Source: Deltaproteobacteria bacterium
Lineage (GTDB): Bacteria > Desulfobacterota > Desulfobulbia > Desulfobulbales > JAGXFP01
Direction: 5' to 3'
Length of the DNA stretch: 39,187 nucleotides
Assembly (NCBI GenBank): GCA_020056965.1
Contig: JAGVGT010000070.1
Location: 1 to 39,187 of the forward strand
Below are positions 33,975-39,187 of this stretch, one piece after another. Under the pieces are notes generated by a model. The model saw only the letters and a program-made list of their open reading frames with translations. It had not been told where the DNA came from and searched no databases. A program made the position numbers and the translations under genes. The number at the start of each line of letters is the position of its first letter. The first letter of the stretch is position 1.

Positions 33975-34793
33975 CTACCTGCCCAGCAGCAAATCAACTC
34001 CCCAATGCAGCAGCCAGCCCAGGGCCAGGGCCATGAACAGCAGCCCCGGCAGCAGCCGGTGCTTGGTCCGCTGGTGTTTTTTCTCCAGGGTCTGCTGGGT
34101 GGTGGCGTCGCGGCCCACGAAGAGGTAGCCCTGGATGGTGCCTTCCGGGTCGCGCAGCACCCTGGTGCTGGTGGAGACAAAAATCCAGCTCTTGGTCGGA
34201 TGGTCGATCTTGAGGATCTTTTCGCTGACCGAGTTGCTCTGCTTCAGGACGGTCATGAACTGCTGGAAGGAGGCCTGGTTTTCGTAAATCGCCTCGATGG
34301 GCTGGCCGTGCATCTGAGCCCAGGAGCGGCCGTACAGCTGCTCGGCGGCCCGGTTCCAGGACAAAACCCGCTGGTTGGGGTCGAGCATGATCGCCGCATC
34401 GGGCATCCGGTCGCAGAACTCCCGGAAGCCGTGGGCTATGCTGGTAGTGTCGTGGAGGCGTCTGGCGATGGTCCGGGCCAGCTCCCAGGCGAACTCCGGA
34501 ATTTCCCGCCAGATCCGCTCGGCCTCGTCGTTGGGCAGGCAGAGGAAGCGGGTTTCGGCGGCGGCGGTGATCACCGAGGCGTTCCGCACCGTGCCGAGGA
34601 GAAAGGCAAGTTCCCCGAAGAAGGCGCCCGGCTCATTGATCTCGTGGATCTTCTTGCCCCCCTTGACCACATCGAGACTGCCCTCGATGAGGATGTAGAG
34701 GGAGTTGGCCTGCTCGCCTTCCTGCATCAGCACCGTGCCGGCCGGACAGGTCTGGGCGAAACGCTGGAGGCCGGGATGGTTATAGATTTCCAT
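33975..34793 (-). CDS. Cyclic-nucleotide-binding / PAS sensor with C-terminal membrane helix
   Basis: The 272-residue protein has a cyclic-nucleotide-binding domain (about 10-110), with the phosphate-binding cassette AFFGELAFLLGTVRNASV (FGEL..R-N-A-S). A PAS domain follows (about 125-230; MPDAAIMLDPNQRVLSWNRA and GYLFVGRDATTQQTLE). A transmembrane helix near 248-266 (LLPGLLFMALALGWLLHWGV) ends the protein. No output domain exists, so it probably acts through protein partners at the membrane. Its start overlaps the upstream gene's stop by 14 bp, suggesting a joint function. Confidence 0.88.
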   Translation of the reverse strand: MEIYNHPGLQRFAQTCPAGTVLMQEGEQANSLYILIEGSLDVVKGGKKIHEINEPGAFFGELAFLLGTVRNASVITAAAETRFLCLPNDEAERIWREIPEFAWELARTIARRLHDTTSIAHGFREFCDRMPDAAIMLDPNQRVLSWNRAAEQLYGRSWAQMHGQPIEAIYENQASFQQFMTVLKQSNSVSEKILKIDHPTKSWIFVSTSTRVLRDPEGTIQGYLFVGRDATTQQTLEKKHQRTKHRLLPGLLFMALALGWLLHWGVDLLLGR

Positions 34794-36402
34794 GGTCGAT
34801 TCTCCTGGGCAGTTGACGGCGGCAGGCCTCGGCGAATTCTTCCGGGTAATGACCGTTGATCCAGCGCAACTGCGCCTCGCTGAAGGCTCCCGGTGATTCC
34901 GGCAAGCGCGGCAGCAGGGAGTAGAGCACCCGCTGGTCGCGGTCGGGGTTGTCGAAACGTTTGGAGAACTCGATGGTGGTAACCATCTTCACCCCCAGCC
35001 CGTGCAGGGACTGCATGGCCAGGAACAGCCCCCGGTCAAGGGCGGCGCGGGTGTCGAGATCGGCCTCCAGGATGTTGCCCACCGCCTGCTTGCAGAGCAG
35101 CTGCAGTTCCCATTGCGAGGTCTGGGCCTTGGGAACGAAGAGCAGCACTGCCGGGTCTTCGTAGACCACCAGGCTGGCCGGGAGGTCGGTGCGGCCGTCG
35201 GTGCGGCGGTTGCTTTGGATGGCCCGCAGGTAGGCCGCGAAGAAGTCCCGGCTGGTCTCCTTTTTGTAGCGGGCGGCGAAGTCGGCGACCAGGTCGCCGC
35301 ACCCGTAAGCCGGCATGGTGCCACCCTCGCTGGCCTCAATCCGGCCGGGCAGCAGGGCGAACTGCTGGTGGACCTGCTGGTGGGAGGCGTGCAGCCGGTA
35401 GGAACTGGGGGCAAAATCGAAGCCGTAGTTCCAGCCCCAGAGGGTCCCGGTGAAGCGGCATTGTTCGCCGGATGCCAGCCGAGCGTTGATCTCGCCCCGC
35501 AACTTTTCCAGTTGGGCCGGGCTCAAGCCCTGACGCCGGGGCACCGGCGGCAGCCCCAACTCCTCGGCCAGCCGCACCAGGGTGCGCTGGTAGTAGAGGT
35601 GGCGCAGGCCGGTCATATCAGCGGCGGTGAGTTCTCCCAGTGAGTAGCGGACCGTGTCGTCGGCCAGGTTGGCGGCGTAATGGCCCCAGCCGATGTAGCT
35701 GTTGGCCCGCAGGTATTCGTAAACATGGGTCGCCTCGTTCGCCACCGCGCCGACGATGGGGCTGTCGCCCTGGACGCCGGGGCGCAGGACCATGGCCCGT
35801 TTGTAGTGGTCCGGCAGGTGCGGGTTGTTGGCCAGGGTCTCGAAGAGTTCGTGGTTAAGGATGACCGGCCGCTGGCGGTGGTGGGCCTCGCTTTCATAGA
35901 GCAGGCCGCCGGGCTGGTCGGCGCTGGGTTCCGGGGCAAAGCGGCAGGCCAGGCGGGCCAGCCGCACCAGGTCGGCCGGATCGGTGGAGGTGGCGGCAAG
36001 AGCGGTCAGCAGTGGCCCCGGCAGGGCCGCGAAGGCCCGGTCAATTTCCCCGGCGGCCGCGCTATTGAGGATAGTGGTCAGGCTGGTCGAGAGTGATACC
36101 GCTGGTGGTGGGGCCAGCCGGATTGTCCCCGGGTCGGCGGCCCGGCCATCGGCCCAGTCCTTCTTGATGAAGGTGACGCCGCGGAAGGGCAGAGGGTTGG
36201 CAATTTCGTAGATCCAGGCGGTGGCACCGGAAGCCACATCGCCGTCCGGAAAGTTGGGGCGGTTGATCACCGGGGTGGTGTCCGGCCGGGCGCCCAGGGA
36301 GTCAAGGGCGTCGCCCGCCCGCAGGTTGGCGACCGTGAATTCCGGGCGATGCAGGCCGAAGACAAAGCGGCCCTCCGGGTGGACACAGGTTTTTAGGGAC
36401 AT
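34780..36402 (-). CDS. Large uncharacterised protein, possible HIT/GalT-like nucleotidyltransferase
   Basis: The 540-residue protein has no confident family. The N-terminus (HPEGRFVFGLHRPEFTVANL) has no signal peptide. Central motifs are VILNHELFETLANNPHLPDH and YGFDFAPSSYRLHASHQQVH, continuing QQFALLP. The H-x4-H-Q-Q arrangement loosely resembles the His motif of the HIT superfamily (GalT, Ap4A phosphorylase), as does WELQLLCKQAVGNILEADLD in the C-terminal third. I give this as a possibility only. It overlaps the cNMP/PAS gene by 14 bp, so both are probably co-expressed. Confidence 0.5.
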   Translation of the reverse strand: MSLKTCVHPEGRFVFGLHRPEFTVANLRAGDALDSLGARPDTTPVINRPNFPDGDVASGATAWIYEIANPLPFRGVTFIKKDWADGRAADPGTIRLAPPPAVSLSTSLTTILNSAAAGEIDRAFAALPGPLLTALAATSTDPADLVRLARLACRFAPEPSADQPGGLLYESEAHHRQRPVILNHELFETLANNPHLPDHYKRAMVLRPGVQGDSPIVGAVANEATHVYEYLRANSYIGWGHYAANLADDTVRYSLGELTAADMTGLRHLYYQRTLVRLAEELGLPPVPRRQGLSPAQLEKLRGEINARLASGEQCRFTGTLWGWNYGFDFAPSSYRLHASHQQVHQQFALLPGRIEASEGGTMPAYGCGDLVADFAARYKKETSRDFFAAYLRAIQSNRRTDGRTDLPASLVVYEDPAVLLFVPKAQTSQWELQLLCKQAVGNILEADLDTRAALDRGLFLAMQSLHGLGVKMVTTIEFSKRFDNPDRDQRVLYSLLPRLPESPGAFSEAQLRWINGHYPEEFAEACRRQLPRRIDHGNL

Positions 36403-36438
36403 AACTCTGCTCCCCGGTAGTGCTTGGCTAAAAAGCTC

Positions 36439-36492
36439 TGGGACATGTGGGATTTATGACTTTCATCAGTCCTATAAATCCCATATGTCCCA
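36439..36492. repeat. TGGGACAT palindrome (dispersed repeat type)
   Basis: TGGGACATGTGGGATTTAT (36439-36457) is the inverse of ATAAATCCCATATGTCCCA (36474-36492) with one mismatch that is a G-U pair in RNA. The loop contains an inner GACT/AGTC stem. It fills the gap between the large unknown gene and the SNF2 gene. Confidence 0.8.
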
Positions 36493-36513
36493 TAACTCGG
36501 AATCTGCCGCAAC

Positions 36514-39187
36514 CTATTCCGTGGTCATGTCCAAAAGATCGAGGAGATCATCGCGGCTTAAGCGCTTGAGGATGACGGCGTCGTCCTCCCGGATGATCTG
36601 CCCGGCCAGGTCCTTCTTGCGGGTGATCAGCCGGTGAATCTTTTCTTCCAGGGTGCCGAGGGTGATCAGTTTGAAGACCTGGACCACGTGCTTCTGGCCC
36701 ATGCGATGGACCCGGGCGGTGGCCTGGTCCTCGCGGGCGGCGTTCCACCAGCGGTCGTAATGGATCACGGCCTGGGCGGCGGTGAGGTCCACCCCGATCC
36801 CACCGGTTAAGAGGCTGGCGGTGAAGACCTTACAAGACTCGTCGTGGTTGAACTTTTTGATCATCCGCTGCCGCATGTTCAGCCCCATTTCGCCCCGCAA
36901 GCCGCAGTGGGAGATGCCGCGCTTATCGAGGTAGCCTTCGATCAGGTCAAGCATCGAGGTGTAATGGCTGAACACCACGATCTTCAGGTTGGCGTCCAGG
37001 CACTCGTCCAAGAGTTCGGTGAACAGGTCCCACTTGCCGCTCTGGTAACGGCTGACATCGGTGCATTTTTTGATCAGACACGGGTGGTTGCAGACCTGCT
37101 TCAGGTAATTGATGATCGCCAGCAGCTCCATGTACTCCAGCCGCCCCTCCCGCTCGCGGGGTCCGAGCTCGGCCAGCACCGCCCGGCCCCGGCCGCTGAT
37201 CAGCTCCCGATAGAGGGAGACCTGGTCGTCGCTCAGTTTGCAGGTCCGGTAATCTTCGATAATTTCGGGCAGTTCCTTGAGTACCTGTTCCCGGGTGCGG
37301 CGGAGGATGAAGGGGGTGAGCAGCTTGGTCAGGGCCTGGTGGGGCTGCTGGTCACTGCCTTCGGCAATGGGGTCGGCATAGCGGTTCTTGAAACTCCGGT
37401 CGCTGCCCAGATAACCGGGCAGACAAAGGTCAAAGATGGCCTTGAGGTCGTGGACCGAGTTTTCCAGCGGCGTGCCGGTCAACCCCAGGACCATCCGCCC
37501 CTTCAGCCGGGCGGCAGCCCGGTGGACATCGGTCTTTTTGTTTTTGAGTTGCTGGATCTCGTCGAAGATGATCAGCTCGAAATCCAGGTCGTTCAAGGCC
37601 TCGCTGTCCCGCCGGATAATGCCGTAAGTGGTGAGGCAGACGCTGCACTCCCCGGCCCGTTCCAGGTCGCGGCGGCTGCCGTGATGGACATAGTGGCTGA
37701 GTTGGGGAAAAAACTCCTCGATCTTTTCCACCCAGTGCGGCACCACCGTGGCCGGGCAGACCACCAGAAAACGGCCGCTGCCCTGCTGGGCGGCCTGAAC
37801 CAGGGCGAGGAGGGCCAGGGTCTGGTGGGTTTTGCCCAGGCCCATGTCGTCGGCCAGGATGCCGGCCAGACCGTTGCGGTAGAGCTGGTAAAGCCACGCC
37901 ACCCCGTGCCGCTGATATTCGCGGAGGTGTCCGGGCAGCGGGGGCAACCGGTCAACCGCCGCCCAGAGGTCGTTTTCCAGCAGTTCCTTCAAGACGGCCC
38001 GTCCCCGCGCCTCGCTGCCGATATCGATCTCGGGCATCAGGGCCGAGAGCATCAGCATTTCCCGGCGGGTCAACCGCACGCCGCTTTCGCCGGTGGCCGA
38101 GTCCTGCCAGATCCTGCTGGCGTCCAGGTTGTGAAACCATTCCAGGGGGGTGTCGGTGAGTTTCAGCCAGTGGCGGCCGCCGGCCAGGAATTTGCGGCTG
38201 CCCAGGCGACGGGCCAGCAGTTCGTTCAGCGAGACGCGCCGGCTCCCCAGGCCATAGTGGCCGGAGAGGTAGCACCAGTCGCCATCTTCGCTGAAGGAGT
38301 CAACCTGGAGGCGGTCGGGCGACTCCTGGAAATCGAGGTCGCGAAGATCGGCATCGACCAGGTTGTCGGGATCGGCGAAGGCCAGGGGATATTCCTTCAG
38401 GAGTTTCGGAACCTGCTCGGGCGGGAAGACCAGGGGCTTTGCCCGCCCTTGGCCGGGAGCGACGGCCGCCTCCTGTTCGATGACCGGGAAGAAACCTTCG
38501 CCAGCGAGATAATAATAGCGGCCGTAGCGGTGGTTATCGAGGGTAGAGCGTTCCATGGTTTGGCCGCCAGCCAACCGCAGCAGCGGGATGGCGGTAACCG
38601 TGCCGTCCTCACCCATGGCCAGGTGGGTAGCGGCCCGGGCCGGGGGGGCGAGCAGGCCGGTGGTGCCGGCACCGGTCAGGGCGTCGACCAGGTCCGGGGT
38701 CTTGGCCCGCGGCAGGGTCATCCGGAAAAGTTCCGTCTCCTGGTCGTCGTTGGCGGTCAGGGTGAAGAGGCCGTCCGGGCCGGGGCCGGTCAGGCGCAGA
38801 CGGCCGGAGGGAACCTGGCGGGCCAGCCAGCTGGAAAGAAACATCCAGAGCGACTCATCCCACTCCTGGGCCGGGGAGCGCTGCTGAAAGTGGTTGAGTT
38901 CGGTTTCCGCCGGGTTGCGGCCGATTTCCAGCAGTTCGGTCCAGAGTTCCGCCAGCTCCTCAGGTCTGGCCACCTCCGGCGGTCTGGGGCCGGGAAAGCT
39001 GAGCAGGGCGGGAAAAAGGGCGGCGGCCACGGCGATGGTCTCGGCCTCAGGTCGCCACAGGGCCAGGGGCGAGGAGTCCGGACCAGCCAGACTTAACCGC
39101 CAGCGACGGTCGCGGGGCTTGGTGATGGCCTCCAGGGGATGGTCCGGGCCGAAGAGTTCGTGGAGAATCCGACCGATCAGCACCCAG
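36514..39187 (-). CDS. SNF2-family DEAD/DEAH-type helicase, N-terminus cut by the window edge
   Basis: At least 891 residues are visible; the frame is open to the right edge (..WVLIGRILHELFG), so the gene probably continues. An N-terminal region of about 430 residues has no recognised domain. The SNF2 ATPase follows: LADDMGLGKTHQTLALLALV (Walker A, about residue 445), IIFDEIQQLKNKKTD (DExx box as DEIQ, about 540), LTGTPLENSVHDLKAIFDLC and LLTGGIGVDLTAAQ, ending with QATARVHRMGQKHVVQVFKL (motif VI, about 825). It translocates on dsDNA and is typical of bacterial Rad54/HepA-like remodellers. Whether GTG at 39183 is a start cannot be decided here. Confidence 0.9.
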   Translation of the reverse strand, partial: WVLIGRILHELFGPDHPLEAITKPRDRRWRLSLAGPDSSPLALWRPEAETIAVAAALFPALLSFPGPRPPEVARPEELAELWTELLEIGRNPAETELNHFQQRSPAQEWDESLWMFLSSWLARQVPSGRLRLTGPGPDGLFTLTANDDQETELFRMTLPRAKTPDLVDALTGAGTTGLLAPPARAATHLAMGEDGTVTAIPLLRLAGGQTMERSTLDNHRYGRYYYLAGEGFFPVIEQEAAVAPGQGRAKPLVFPPEQVPKLLKEYPLAFADPDNLVDADLRDLDFQESPDRLQVDSFSEDGDWCYLSGHYGLGSRRVSLNELLARRLGSRKFLAGGRHWLKLTDTPLEWFHNLDASRIWQDSATGESGVRLTRREMLMLSALMPEIDIGSEARGRAVLKELLENDLWAAVDRLPPLPGHLREYQRHGVAWLYQLYRNGLAGILADDMGLGKTHQTLALLALVQAAQQGSGRFLVVCPATVVPHWVEKIEEFFPQLSHYVHHGSRRDLERAGECSVCLTTYGIIRRDSEALNDLDFELIIFDEIQQLKNKKTDVHRAAARLKGRMVLGLTGTPLENSVHDLKAIFDLCLPGYLGSDRSFKNRYADPIAEGSDQQPHQALTKLLTPFILRRTREQVLKELPEIIEDYRTCKLSDDQVSLYRELISGRGRAVLAELGPREREGRLEYMELLAIINYLKQVCNHPCLIKKCTDVSRYQSGKWDLFTELLDECLDANLKIVVFSHYTSMLDLIEGYLDKRGISHCGLRGEMGLNMRQRMIKKFNHDESCKVFTASLLTGGIGVDLTAAQAVIHYDRWWNAAREDQATARVHRMGQKHVVQVFKLITLGTLEEKIHRLITRKKDLAGQIIREDDAVILKRLSRDDLLDLLDMTTE

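Noticed and set aside
36844..39096. A 750-codon plus-strand open frame opposite the SNF2 helicase
   Set aside because: It is antisense to a gene with clear helicase motifs; long shadow frames are expected at this GC content.

Overview
This 39 kb window looks like chromosomal DNA of a GC-rich anaerobic bacterium, most likely a member of the Desulfobacterota (delta-proteobacterial sulfate or sulfur reducer type). The inference rests on gene content: a priA-def-fmt cluster, lptFG, two corrinoid/acyl-CoA-dehydratase-type reductive activases, a B12-binding radical SAM protein, YgiQ, HD-GYP and GGDEF signalling proteins, and several families of dispersed palindromic repeats. The assignment is from gene content only.

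Layout, left to right. 1-4207 (minus): the start of fmt, then def and priA as an operon, a REP-like repeat pair, and galU. 4326-5892 (plus): tilS and tRNA-Arg(CCG) with its own promoter and terminator. 6136-9368 (minus): a REC/HD-GYP response regulator and a B12-binding radical SAM protein. 9432-9925: a small GIY-YIG nuclease gene tightly flanked by REP-like repeats. 9954-11451 (minus): a BtrH-like protein and an unknown partner. 11581-14512: ppiB (plus), a YgiQ-type radical SAM protein (minus) and a small DUF6122-like membrane protein (plus). 14581-20160 (minus): PAS-GGDEF, a small activase overlapping a 2-hydroxyacyl-CoA-dehydratase-like gene, lptG/lptF and a decayed crcB. 20435-26041 (plus): a RACo-like ATPase lacking its redox domain, a MITE-like element, then a tightly overlapping operon of a DHH phosphoesterase and two ADP-glucose pyrophosphorylase paralogues, closed by a terminator.

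26130-28644 is an AT-rich accessory island. It holds a structured non-coding stretch followed by two overlapping genes, one a PD-(D/E)xK nuclease-like protein and the other a Cys/His-motif protein of unknown family. It looks like a defence-type cassette and is the strongest candidate for an undescribed two-gene system. 28731-31195 carries a CDP-alcohol phosphatidyltransferase and a run of small secreted or membrane proteins. 31246-33229 (minus) is trpB-trpA. 33337-36402 (minus) has a YceK-like lipoprotein, a cNMP-binding/PAS/TM sensor and a large uncharacterised protein with a weak HIT/GalT-like motif. The window ends inside a SNF2-family helicase.

A recurring theme is non-coding repeat structure. 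At least four palindromic families occur in the intergenic spaces: the CGTCATTGCGAG..GAAGCAATCTC family (associated with the GIY-YIG gene), a nested MITE with 25-bp terminal inverted repeats and a 10-bp flanking duplication, a CAGAATTCAG-containing palindrome, and a TGGGACAT..ATGTCCCA palindrome.
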